A DNA stretch of 28,971 nt from an uncultured Eggerthella sp. (GTDB lineage Bacteria > Actinomycetota > Coriobacteriia > Coriobacteriales > Eggerthellaceae): NCBI GenBank assembly GCA_900551155.1, contig URVA01000006.1, positions 1-28,971 of the forward strand, in the 5' to 3' direction. Position numbers and translations under genes: made by a program. Below the pieces are notes generated by a model, which was not told where the DNA came from, did no database searches, and saw only the letters and a program-made list of their open reading frames with translations. Below, piece after piece: positions 1 through 6,031 of this stretch. Every line of letters begins with the position of its first letter. The stretch's first letter is position 1.

Positions 1-605
1 TCAAGCTTATTTATAAACTCTGTTATTTGCTCTGAGTTCAAAGCGATCTTTAGGGATTCGGTTTGCTTAGGAGCTTTAATACCGTGTAATAACTTACGAT
101 CAATCAATCCGTCGTAATCAGCAGCTTTTAACATGGTAATAAGCGATTTATGTATGTCATGTATTGTTTTTGGCTTTAAACACCTACCAGAAACGCTGCT
201 ACCATTTGCCAAGTCGTAATAAAGCTTTTCTATATGATCGGGTCGTAAGTCTTTTAAATACAAGTTACCTATATTAAGCGCCACATTTTTTAGTTTATAG
301 CTTTCACTTTCGAGCGTACGCGACGATAAACCTTGTGTCTTACGGCGTTCTTCCCACATTTCTATGTAGTTTTTTACAGTTGTATAGTCAGAAAAAGAGT
401 ATTCTTTTCGCTCTAGTTCGCTAATAAACTCACTCAAAGCTTTTTGTGCTTCTGTGTATGTTCCAGCAAATCGCCTTGTTTTAGTTACGTACTTACCTGA
501 TTGAGATTTATCGCGACCAACACTCACGCGCAATTGCCATTTACGACAGCGGCGCTTTTCTTTGTTTTCTAATTTGACAATAGAACCTTGACCATGAGTT
601 TTCAT
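1..605 (-). CDS. int: Tyrosine recombinase (phage integrase), N-terminal part, cut by window edge
   Basis: The frame stays open from an ATG at 605 to the left edge, giving about 201 residues. The start is supported by an AGGTGA ribosome site 8-9 bases upstream. The N-terminus (MKTHGQGSIVKLE) leads into an arm-binding-like segment rich in basic residues. Next comes a helical core-binding (SAM-like) domain at roughly residues 60-165, with the typical 'TVKNYIEMWEE' and 'PDHIEKLYYDL' patterns. The catalytic domain with the R-H-R-Y residues would lie outside the window, so activity cannot be judged. Family knowledge: such enzymes integrate and excise the phage genome at att sites. It is read in the same direction as the lipoprotein and repressor, as in many Gram-positive temperate phages. 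The attachment site is probably beyond the left edge. The call is secure. Confidence 0.93.
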   Translation of the reverse strand, partial: MKTHGQGSIVKLENKEKRRCRKWQLRVSVGRDKSQSGKYVTKTRRFAGTYTEAQKALSEFISELERKEYSFSDYTTVKNYIEMWEERRKTQGLSSRTLESESYKLKNVALNIGNLYLKDLRPDHIEKLYYDLANGSSVSGRCLKPKTIHDIHKSLITMLKAADYDGLIDRKLLHGIKAPKQTESLKIALNSEQITEFINKL

Positions 606-621
606 GATAAAATTCACCTAC

Positions 622-685
622 TGATCGATTTTCGATTGGTGCTTTGAACCCCGTCTATGGAAAGTGAAGTGGGTAAGGCGGGGTT
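622..685 (-). terminator. Inverted repeats between integrase and lipoprotein genes
   Basis: AACCCCG (647-653) pairs with CGGGGTT (679-685) around a 25-base loop, just past the lipoprotein stop codon on the minus strand. A second small palindrome, ATCGA-TTT-TCGAT, lies near 623-635. No T-tract follows the stem on the minus strand, so this may be a weak or Rho-dependent stop, a processing site, or an integrase arm site. It is the only structure visible in the 606-697 gap. Confidence 0.35.
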
Positions 686-697
686 CTATCTTTAATG

Positions 698-1696
698 CTA
701 TGGTGCTACTTCTATCTCTACTGGATTAATAGTTGGTATAAACCCTAAATCATTATTTCCAATAGACACCTTCATCATTTCGTCTGTAGTTCCAAGTAAA
801 ACAATAACGTCTCCAACTTCAATATCATCAGTTATGCCATCTTCTGATGGAGGCACTAATATTTCTATATCGGATAGAGTTGCATCGTCATTTGCCAGTG
901 TTGCGACTAAGTATCTTTCTCCAGAATCTTGAAACGAATCAGTAATCATGCATGCCGCAACAGTCCATTTCCCGTCTCTATTAAGGTTGTTCCCTTTATA
1001 CCAATCATAGGTAAATTTAACGGGATTATCTTTGCTCGAACCTGGATTTTTGTCAGTTTTATTTGATTCATCTTTATCTTCGTTTTGTTTCTTGAATTCT
1101 TCATTACAGTCAATGGTTGTTTTTGAAGAATCGTAAGAAACTGTATCGACAACATCATAAAATAGCTTCTCTGATTGTTCTTTATTCCAGTAGTCACTGT
1201 TAGGGGTTAGCCATAACAAAAATCCTTTGTCGTTTGAGTTATCAAACCCAGACAGCAACCAATATGCAAATTCGTCATTTTTATTATCGTCAACTATCCC
1301 AATTTGGTAATCTATTCCATCTTCTGACCACTCGGAAATAGTTTCTGGTTCTTGACTACCTGTTGTGAATTCACTCCAAGCTTCATTAAGTGTTTTGGTC
1401 TGTCCGTATTTAACAGTCTGAATAGAAAAATGCGTGTTTTGATCATCTGGTTTAACGTAATAATTGTATGGCTGAGGCGAATTAATAATCCAGTTTTTAT
1501 CAACCATAAGAGATACGCCCTGATAAGAAGCATTCGTATCTAGTTTGTAGTCATAATTAATATTACTTGTATCTATTTTCTGACCGTTGTCTATATTGGT
1601 TGTTTCGTTGGAGTCGTTTTCTGATTGAGATGAGCAACCACACAAAGTAAAAGCCATTACAGCAACTAAAGCTGTCAACAATAGTTTCTTTTTCAT
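698..1696 (-). CDS. Lipoprotein co-encoded with the phage repressor (candidate superinfection exclusion)
   Basis: This protein has 332 residues. The N-terminus has a lysine-rich start, a hydrophobic stretch and the lipobox L-C-G-C, so cysteine 21 is the likely lipidated residue and the protein should sit on the outer face of the membrane. A Ser/Asn/Asp-rich linker follows, then a globular part, an acidic/Lys-rich linker (about 200-225), and a C-terminal beta-rich domain that looks OB-fold-like ('DIEVGDVIVLLGT'). It begins 3 bases after the repressor stop, with a GGAG ribosome site inside the end of the repressor gene, so it should be made in the lysogen. Family knowledge: streptococcal phage TP-J34 places lipoprotein Ltp, which blocks superinfection, in the same slot. 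I see no sequence proof that this is a homologue. The exclusion role is inferred from position and the lipid anchor. Confidence 0.85.
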   Translation of the reverse strand: MKKKLLLTALVAVMAFTLCGCSSQSENDSNETTNIDNGQKIDTSNINYDYKLDTNASYQGVSLMVDKNWIINSPQPYNYYVKPDDQNTHFSIQTVKYGQTKTLNEAWSEFTTGSQEPETISEWSEDGIDYQIGIVDDNKNDEFAYWLLSGFDNSNDKGFLLWLTPNSDYWNKEQSEKLFYDVVDTVSYDSSKTTIDCNEEFKKQNEDKDESNKTDKNPGSSKDNPVKFTYDWYKGNNLNRDGKWTVAACMITDSFQDSGERYLVATLANDDATLSDIEILVPPSEDGITDDIEVGDVIVLLGTTDEMMKVSIGNNDLGFIPTINPVEIEVAP

Positions 1697-1699
1697 GGT

Positions 1700-2374
1700 T
1701 TACTCCATTTCCTCTTTTGGTTGATACCAGACAACAGTTCCGACTAGCTCAACACTTATATCATCATGGCTTGTAATAACAATATCCTCGTATCCTTCGT
1801 CAAACGATTCAGGGCTTAGTACCAATGTGTTTGCACCACGGAACATACGACGCATAACGTAGTTTTCTTCATTCATCTTTACAACGGCTATGGAGCCATT
1901 TGTTGGCATCTTGATAGGGTCTATTAGAACGTGGCAACCTTCTGGATAAACCTTATTCATGCAAGTTCCTTCAACCTCTAACAGGTATCCATTTTTGTGA
2001 TGTTCCCACACCTCATAAGGTACTGGAATATGAGAATCTATTACATCAGGTTCTTGCGCGTCTCCCGCATGCACTCGACCAAGTAAGGGTAAATAAGCTT
2101 TCTTTGGTTCTGAAATAGGGATAGCGTTTTGTGGTTTGTTAAATGGCTTCTTTGTAATGGGATCGATTAAGTCCATACCGCCATCTTCAATGATATTCAT
2201 TTTGCTTAGCCCATAACATGCAGCCATACGTTCAATAGCGCCCATGCGTGGCTCAGAAAATCCACCCTCCCATTGGGATACCGCTCCGCGCGAAACACCA
2301 GCTATTTCAGCTAGTTCTGCTTGAGTTACATTAAATATTTTTCTAAGTTTAATTATGTTCTCTCGGATACCCAT
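1700..2374 (-). CDS. CI-type repressor: XRE helix-turn-helix plus S24 (LexA-like) domain with altered catalytic residues
   Basis: This protein has 224 residues. An XRE helix-turn-helix lies at about residues 5-60 ('TQAELAEIAGVSRGAVSQWE'). A LexA/S24-like C-terminal domain covers about 95-222. Alanine 103-glycine 104 (VHAGDAQ) fits the usual Ala-Gly cleavage site. The position that normally reads G-D-S-M reads G-T-C-M, so cysteine 138 (codon TGC) replaces the nucleophilic serine. The second catalytic position, usually lysine, reads arginine 175 in 'YVMRRMF'. The start has a strong GGAGG ribosome site. It should repress the divergent promoters at 2400-2451 and maintain lysogeny. Whether it still self-cleaves after RecA activation is uncertain. 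Some S24 repressors naturally carry Arg in the second position, so only the Cys is clearly odd. Confidence 0.95.
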   Translation of the reverse strand: MGIRENIIKLRKIFNVTQAELAEIAGVSRGAVSQWEGGFSEPRMGAIERMAACYGLSKMNIIEDGGMDLIDPITKKPFNKPQNAIPISEPKKAYLPLLGRVHAGDAQEPDVIDSHIPVPYEVWEHHKNGYLLEVEGTCMNKVYPEGCHVLIDPIKMPTNGSIAVVKMNEENYVMRRMFRGANTLVLSPESFDEGYEDIVITSHDDISVELVGTVVWYQPKEEME

Positions 2375-2399
2375 ATTAACCTCCGCTAATTTATCTTAC

Positions 2400-2428
2400 A
2401 TTTTATGAAAAGAAAACTTGACATGCAA
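2400..2428 (-). promoter_or_regulatory. Probable repressor promoter (PRM-like)
   Basis: On the minus strand, TTGCAT (2423-2428) and TAAAAT (2400-2405) are separated by exactly 17 bases and lie 26 bases before the repressor start codon. The -35 box is weak and touches the operator palindrome, which fits autoregulation. Confidence 0.5.
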
Positions 2429-2451
2429 TGCTAGTTTAACTAGCATATAAT
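2418..2451 (+). promoter_or_regulatory. Probable early promoter (PR-like) for the Cro-like gene
   Basis: A perfect TTGACA lies at 2418-2423. With 17-base spacing the -10 box would be TAGCAT (2441-2446). A perfect TATAAT lies at 2446-2451 but at 22-base spacing, which is too long for a standard promoter. The operator palindrome occupies the spacer, so repressor binding would block RNA polymerase. Confidence 0.6.
2428..2446. promoter_or_regulatory. Operator O1: 19-bp perfect palindrome
   Basis: ATGCTAGTTTAACTAGCAT is a perfect odd palindrome (9+1+9) lying between the divergent promoters of the repressor and the Cro-like gene. This is the expected place for the main lysis-lysogeny operator. Confidence 0.8.
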
Positions 2452-2481
2452 CATCAACAAAGAGCAGGGAGGTGTAATCAC

Positions 2482-2688
2482 TTGAGAACATATGAAACCT
2501 TGAAGGAAGCCCGTGAAGATGCTGGTTTTACTCAGGAATATATGGCATCTGAGCTTGGAGTATCTCGTCAAACGTACTCAAACATTGAAAGCGATCCAAC
2601 TAGAGCAAGCGTTCTTCAGGCTAAACGTATCTGCGAAATTTTAAGCCGTAGTTATGAGCATATTTTTTTCGGCAGAAGTGCTAGTTAA
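2482..2688 (+). CDS. Cro-like XRE transcriptional regulator (TTG start)
   Basis: This protein has 68 residues and is almost entirely one helix-turn-helix of the XRE class ('TQEYMASELGVSRQTYSNIE', about residues 17-36). The start codon is TTG, chosen because a strong GGAGGTG lies 7 bases upstream and no ATG in the frame precedes the domain. It is the first gene of the rightward early transcript, divergent from the repressor. By position it should act as the Cro counterpart, competing at the 2428-2446 operator. A second operator-like site overlaps its stop codon, which could let the regulators act on read-through. The XRE call is firm. The Cro role is inferred from position. Confidence 0.88.
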   Translation: MRTYETLKEAREDAGFTQEYMASELGVSRQTYSNIESDPTRASVLQAKRICEILSRSYEHIFFGRSAS

Positions 2689-2695
2689 ACTAACG
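2679..2695. promoter_or_regulatory. Operator-like site O2 at the end of the Cro-like gene
   Basis: TGCTAGTTAAACTAACG repeats the core CTAGTT-A-AACTA of the O1 palindrome with an imperfect right flank. It overlaps the last codons of the Cro-like gene, downstream of the promoter. It could be a second binding site for repressor or Cro. Confidence 0.5.
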
Positions 2696-2738
2696 CTAAC
2701 GCAGCCCCAAAACCATTTCTTAAAGGACAACACTCCAA

Positions 2739-3170
2739 GCACCTACACCGTTAGGTGCCATCGAGGGAGAAGCGAGAGGTTTTTATTTCCGAGATATATA
2801 AGTGGTTCATTGCTTCTCTCTCAATGGCAGCTAATGCCAAAGCTAGGTTCATGACGAGGCAGCCATGATTTACGGGGTAATTCTGATCCCAACAGTTTTA
2901 CCCCGACTAGCGCACTTTGATAAATGCATAACCAGGCAAATTGCATTAGCGGGAACGATAACGCACGAGCGCATTTTAAAAATTACGTAATAGCGATAGC
3001 GCGCGCCATGACATGCGGTGAACGCCATGAAGCTTTTGCCTGGTATTTCTTTTTGAGTTTCATGGGGAATAGCTGTCAAACAACCTTTCTCCTTTATTTC
3101 GGATATTCGTGCTTTTGCTTCGTTTGGTGGACGTTACTACGACAGGCGGCTATTTCCCATGAAGTTCAAA
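2739..3170 (+). ncRNA. Highly structured early leader RNA (candidate, no known family)
   Basis: This fills the roughly 500-base gap between the Cro-like gene and the excisionase. I see five stems in the plus strand: 2739-2745 with 2752-2758 (7 pairs), 2763-2775 with 2810-2822 (13 pairs, two G.U), 2873-2880 with 2898-2905 (8 pairs), 2931-2940 with 3035-3044 (10 pairs), and 3052-3077 with 3145-3170 (26 pairs, 21 Watson-Crick and five G.U, no mismatches). In the minus-strand transcript the G.U positions would be A-C mismatches, so the structure favours plus-strand RNA. Small ORFs here (for example one ending at 3181) look unconvincing. It could be a structured 5' leader, a put-like antitermination element, or a stand-alone RNA. 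I do not recognise the family. Confidence 0.6.
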
Positions 3171-3185
3171 TAAGGAGGTGAGCTA

Positions 3186-3368
3186 ATGGCTACAGAACTT
3201 CTAACGCCAAAAGAATTCGCAAAAGAATATCGCGTGACAGAACAATGCGTCACACGTTTATGCCGAACAAACCAGTTAAAAGCATATCGAATAGGCGGGC
3301 AATGGCGTATTCCATACGACAAAGAGGAGGTGGAGCAATATGCATCGCAAAACAAAAGAACTGCGTAG
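3186..3368 (+). CDS. Excisionase-like MerR/AlpA-type helix-turn-helix protein
   Basis: This protein has 60 residues and a strong ribosome site (AAGGAGGTG) 6 bases before the ATG. The pattern 'LLTPKEFAKEYRVTEQCVTRLCRTNQLKAYRIGGQWRIPYDKEEVEQY' is the winged helix-turn-helix of the excisionase/AlpA 'helix_turn_helix_17' family: helix, helix, then the G-G-Q-W-R-I-P wing. Such small proteins act as Xis (directing integrase to excision) or as DNA-binding regulators. It follows the structured leader, and its last codons overlap the next small gene. An excisionase role is plausible because the phage encodes a tyrosine integrase, but it lies apart from int and on the other strand. Confidence 0.8.
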   Translation: MATELLTPKEFAKEYRVTEQCVTRLCRTNQLKAYRIGGQWRIPYDKEEVEQYASQNKRTA

Positions 3369-3522
3369 TACATACCACGCAGCCCATAAACCACAACAAA
3401 TTGTAACACTTTTCGGCGTTGAGTATACCTTGCGTAAGTTTTCCGCAATGATTGCCGCTTCTCTCGTTATTGCGATCTGGGGTTGGTTTGTATGTCTAGG
3501 AGTTTGGTATCTATGCGGATAG
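3340..3522 (+). CDS. Small single-pass membrane protein
   Basis: This protein has 60 residues, with a clear GAGGAGGTGGAG ribosome site upstream of the ATG. The N-terminal half is basic and polar (about residues 1-33). Residues 35-57 form one hydrophobic membrane span rich in Trp, Val and Ile. It overlaps the end of the excisionase-like gene and the start of the following gene, so it is part of a coupled early operon. The function is not recognisable. Small early phage membrane proteins can interfere with host functions, but nothing in the sequence says so here. Confidence 0.65.
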   Translation: MHRKTKELRSTYHAAHKPQQIVTLFGVEYTLRKFSAMIAASLVIAIWGWFVCLGVWYLCG

Positions 3523-3845
3523 ACGAAGCGTATAAGCCAAAACCAAGAAACAATCAATCTGAACTTCCAGGACTTGGTGCTAAAGGCGAACAGATTTACA
3601 AGAAAGCTATTGAGTGGATTGAGAAGCATCCTGATGAATTTGAGTACATGAAGCGAAACGCAATTCGTTTATCTAAGCGTGGCGTTGTATCTGCCAACTA
3701 CCTTGTAAACATGGTGAGAAACGAGAAGCGTGTTTCTATTCCGAATACCTGCGCTCCTGCTTTTGCTCGAATACTCGAATCTAAGGAGCCGTCCTTATTG
3801 GGTAAATTCAAAAATCATTCAAGTCAAGTAGATGGGTTTTGTTAA
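3513..3845 (+). CDS. Phage protein of unknown function before RusA
   Basis: This protein has about 110 residues from the ATG at 3513, preceded by AGGAG at 10 bases. A longer reading from 3483 is possible but lacks a good ribosome site. The protein is mixed helical ('GEQIYKKAIEWIEKHPDEFEYMKRNAIRLSKRG') with a basic middle and 'IPNTCAPAFARIL', which suggests DNA binding. I recall similar proteins beside RusA genes in Gram-positive phages but cannot name a family. It ends immediately before the GTG start of RusA, so the two are probably translated together. Confidence 0.75.
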   Translation: MRIDEAYKPKPRNNQSELPGLGAKGEQIYKKAIEWIEKHPDEFEYMKRNAIRLSKRGVVSANYLVNMVRNEKRVSIPNTCAPAFARILESKEPSLLGKFKNHSSQVDGFC

Positions 3846-4220
3846 GTGTTCTATAAGTTTGAAATCCCAGGAACCTTGCCAACGTTTAACCAATACGAAA
3901 AATTAGAACGATCCAATAGGTACGCAGCGGCAAATTTGAAGAAACAGACTAAGAGTTTAATTGTGTCTTGCCTGGATGACGCACCTAAATTTCCTGGATC
4001 AGTAACTGTTTGGTTTACGTGGATCAGGCCAGATATGAGGTCTGACAAAGACAATGTTTCGTTTGCAAAAAAATTTATTCTCGATGCTCTGCAACAAGCA
4101 GGAGTAATCAAAAACGACAAATGGAAGCTATGCAGTCCATTTACTAAGTCGTATGCAGTAAATAAATCAAACCCAAGAACAATCGTAGAAATAACCGATG
4201 AATATCCTTTTTTGTTTTAG
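3846..4220 (+). CDS. rusA: RusA-family Holliday junction resolvase
   Basis: This protein has 124 residues and starts with GTG directly after the previous stop. RusA is a dimeric nuclease that cleaves four-way DNA junctions formed in recombination and replication. The catalytic acidic residues are visible: 'RSDKDN' gives Asp67 and Asp69, and 'VIKNDKW' gives Asp91, matching the D70/D72/D91 set of the Escherichia coli enzyme. The N-terminal 'FEIPGTLPTFNQYEK' is also typical, and the length fits the family. It lies in a recombination group with the ERF annealing protein and SSB downstream, so it probably resolves phage replication and recombination intermediates. Confidence 0.93.
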   Translation: MFYKFEIPGTLPTFNQYEKLERSNRYAAANLKKQTKSLIVSCLDDAPKFPGSVTVWFTWIRPDMRSDKDNVSFAKKFILDALQQAGVIKNDKWKLCSPFTKSYAVNKSNPRTIVEITDEYPFLF

Positions 4221-4228
4221 GAGAGATC

Positions 4229-4702
4229 ATGCTAACAAAAGACGAAAATTTAGCTCTTCTATGCGCTCTTGATAAAACAATCAAGCCAAAGCTTGATGAT
4301 GCCAAGCAAGAAGCTAAATATCAGCTTATGGAAAGCTTTGAAACAACTGGTGCCGATCGTAAAGCAATCCTAGTTGACGGCACTAAGGTTGGCGAGGTTG
4401 GAATGTCTTATTCAACTGCAAAGCCAGTTCCTAAGATTGGTCACGAATCTGATTTTCTTGATTATCTTGAGTCACTTGGCCTTACCGAGCGAACTCCTAT
4501 TAAGGGGTGGGAAAAGCAATTTTCACGAGCAGGGAATTCAGTTATTCATACGAATTCAGGGGAAATTGCGGACTGTATGGAATGGGAGCCATCCCGTGTT
4601 AAGTCTGCTGCTGTGCGTGGATGCAAGCCTGATGATGTTCTTAATGCCTTGCAAGGAAAACTTGTTGGAACGAATCCGTTTGCATTGTTGATGGAGGAAT
4701 AA
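4229..4702 (+). CDS. Phage recombination-module protein of unknown function
   Basis: This protein has 157 residues, with a GGAGAG ribosome site 5-6 bases before the ATG. The N-terminal half ('LALLCALDKTIKPKLDDAKQEAKYQLMESFETTGADRKAILVDGTKVGEVG') resembles a recurrent phage family found next to RecT, ERF or exonuclease genes: a helical start followed by a compact beta segment with D-G-x-K-V-G. I have no biochemical role for it. The stop codon overlaps the ATG of the ERF gene (TAATG), so translation is coupled. This suggests it works with the annealing protein. Confidence 0.8.
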   Translation: MLTKDENLALLCALDKTIKPKLDDAKQEAKYQLMESFETTGADRKAILVDGTKVGEVGMSYSTAKPVPKIGHESDFLDYLESLGLTERTPIKGWEKQFSRAGNSVIHTNSGEIADCMEWEPSRVKSAAVRGCKPDDVLNALQGKLVGTNPFALLMEE

Positions 4703-5307
4703 TGGCAGAAACGTCGTTTAATGAAGCCTTGCTGCAAGCCATGAAGGAAATGGAGCAGCCAAAACGTGACTCTACAGCAGATGTTGGCAAGTTTAAATAT
4801 CGTTATGCACAGCTCGACCAGGTTTTAGGCATTATTCGCCCTGCGCTTTTTGCTCACGATATTATCTTGCTTCAAGGCTCGTGCCTTATAGACGGTGAAT
4901 GGCGCTTGGTAACTATGGTTGTGTATGCACCAACAGGAGAAGACAAGACGCTAGACGAACGAAAACTTGAGCATTTAAGTGACCCGCAAAAGCTCGGCTC
5001 ATATGAAACTTACATGCGCCGTTATGCCTTACTAACTGCTTTCGGATTGACAGCAGAAGACGATGATGGGCAAGCGGCCTCTAACTCTAAGCCAGCGCCT
5101 TCTAGAAATAAGAAACCCGTTGACAAGATCGCTGAACCAACACTAAAGGCAATTGGCGAAACCTGCTTAGTATACGCTGAAACATTTGGCCTTAATCCTC
5201 AAGCCTTTAAACAATCTGTTTGGGAGGAGCTTCAAACTAAACCCGAGCCTGAATGGCTCAAGAAGCTCTCGTGGATGCGTAGCGAGATAGCGAATGCAAA
5301 TGAATGA
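4702..5307 (+). CDS. erf: ERF-family single-strand annealing protein
   Basis: This protein has 201 residues. Residues 32-55 ('KYRYAQLDQVLGIIRPALFAHDI') and 98-123 (G-S-Y-E-T-Y-M-R-R-Y-A-L-L, then G-L-T-A-E-D-D-D-G) are the two signature blocks of the ERF superfamily. ERF proteins anneal complementary single DNA strands and let phage genomes circularise or recombine without RecA. The C-terminal 75 residues form a linker and a helical tail that may contact SSB. Its start overlaps the upstream stop, and its end overlaps the next gene. A recognisable SSB lies two genes downstream. The assignment is firm. Confidence 0.92.
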   Translation: MAETSFNEALLQAMKEMEQPKRDSTADVGKFKYRYAQLDQVLGIIRPALFAHDIILLQGSCLIDGEWRLVTMVVYAPTGEDKTLDERKLEHLSDPQKLGSYETYMRRYALLTAFGLTAEDDDGQAASNSKPAPSRNKKPVDKIAEPTLKAIGETCLVYAETFGLNPQAFKQSVWEELQTKPEPEWLKKLSWMRSEIANANE

Positions 5308-5626
5308 CCTATGGAGTGAAATATCTAACAGGCTTTTGGAACTAAGAGACGAACTAAATGAATGTGAACGACTAGGTATCGATTGGGCAAACGCCGAAAA
5401 CGAATACCAGAAAGCAAAGCATATACGCGCTTACGAACTTAAAGATGAAGGTATGGCTGCGACAATGATAAGCATTGTCTTAAAAGGCGATCCTTTTGTT
5501 TCTGAAAAGCTTCGTGAGCGCGATTCATATTCAGTGCTCTACGAATCCTCTAAGTCTCGCATCAATGCAATAAAGCTTGAGATGCGCATATTGGAAAGTC
5601 AATTACAACGTGAATGGGGACAATAA
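5294..5626 (+). CDS. Coiled-coil phage protein between ERF and SSB
   Basis: This protein has 110 residues from ATG 5294, or 108 from ATG 5300; both lie within the ERF gene end. It is almost entirely helical and charged, with heptad-like spacing at the N-terminus ('LWSEISNRLLELRDELNECERLG') and C-terminus ('INAIKLEMRILESQL'). This predicts a coiled-coil dimer. The stop is immediately followed by the SSB start. No enzymatic motif is visible. It is likely an accessory to the recombination group, but no function can be assigned. Confidence 0.8.
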   Translation: MQMNDLWSEISNRLLELRDELNECERLGIDWANAENEYQKAKHIRAYELKDEGMAATMISIVLKGDPFVSEKLRERDSYSVLYESSKSRINAIKLEMRILESQLQREWGQ

Positions 5627-6022
5627 ATGTCTATCAATAAAGTACTTCTTACAGGAAACCTTACACGCGATCCTGAACTTAGTTCTACTGCTGGTGGAAC
5701 TCCTGTTCTTTCGTTTGGTATTGCGGTAAACGATAAGAGGAAAAACAACCAAACAGGCGAGTGGGAGGATTACCCAAACTTCATTGATTGTGTCATGTTT
5801 GGCTCTCGCGCTCAGTCTGTTTCTAAGTTTATTTCGAAAGGCAGCAAAGTCGCTATTGAGGGAAAACTTCATTGGTCTCAGTGGGAACGAGACGGACAGA
5901 AGCGAAGCAAGATTGAGGTGATTGTTGATCAGCTTGAGTTCATGTCTAAAGGCGGATCACATGTAAATGTTGAAGCTCAATCGGTTGATTCGTCGGTATA
6001 TGACAGTGCAATTCCATTCTAA
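5627..6022 (+). CDS. ssb: Single-stranded DNA-binding protein
   Basis: This protein has 131 residues. The OB fold covers about residues 1-110, with the familiar 'INKVLLTGNLTRDPEL', 'FGIAVNDKR' and 'VAIEGKLHWSQWERDGQKRSKIEVIVDQLEF' blocks. A short linker leads to the acidic tip 'YDSAIPF', which in bacterial SSBs recruits partner proteins. It coats single-stranded DNA during phage replication and recombination and probably works with ERF. Length and motifs are fully standard. The start directly follows the upstream stop. Confidence 0.96.
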   Translation: MSINKVLLTGNLTRDPELSSTAGGTPVLSFGIAVNDKRKNNQTGEWEDYPNFIDCVMFGSRAQSVSKFISKGSKVAIEGKLHWSQWERDGQKRSKIEVIVDQLEFMSKGGSHVNVEAQSVDSSVYDSAIPF

Positions 6023-6031
6023 GGATCAATC

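Noticed and set aside
2446..2451. Perfect TATAAT as the -10 box of the early promoter
   Set aside because: It is 22 bases from TTGACA, outside the usual 16-18 range. TAGCAT at 2441 has correct spacing, so I prefer that, though a start from TATAAT with another -35 cannot be excluded.
2654..2854. 66-codon frame overlapping the Cro-like gene end
   Set aside because: It starts within the Cro-like gene in another frame, has no ribosome site, and runs through two RNA stems.
2924..3181. 85-codon plus-strand frame (or its 58-codon form) with a hydrophobic stretch, ending inside the excisionase ribosome site
   Set aside because: No ribosome site precedes its starts, composition is unlike phage genes, and both arms of the 26-pair helix lie inside it. 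RNA structure explains the conservation better. A tiny membrane protein is not fully excluded.
3137..3629. Two minus-strand frames opposite the excisionase and its neighbours
   Set aside because: Both lack ribosome sites and lie opposite well-supported plus-strand genes with clear domains.
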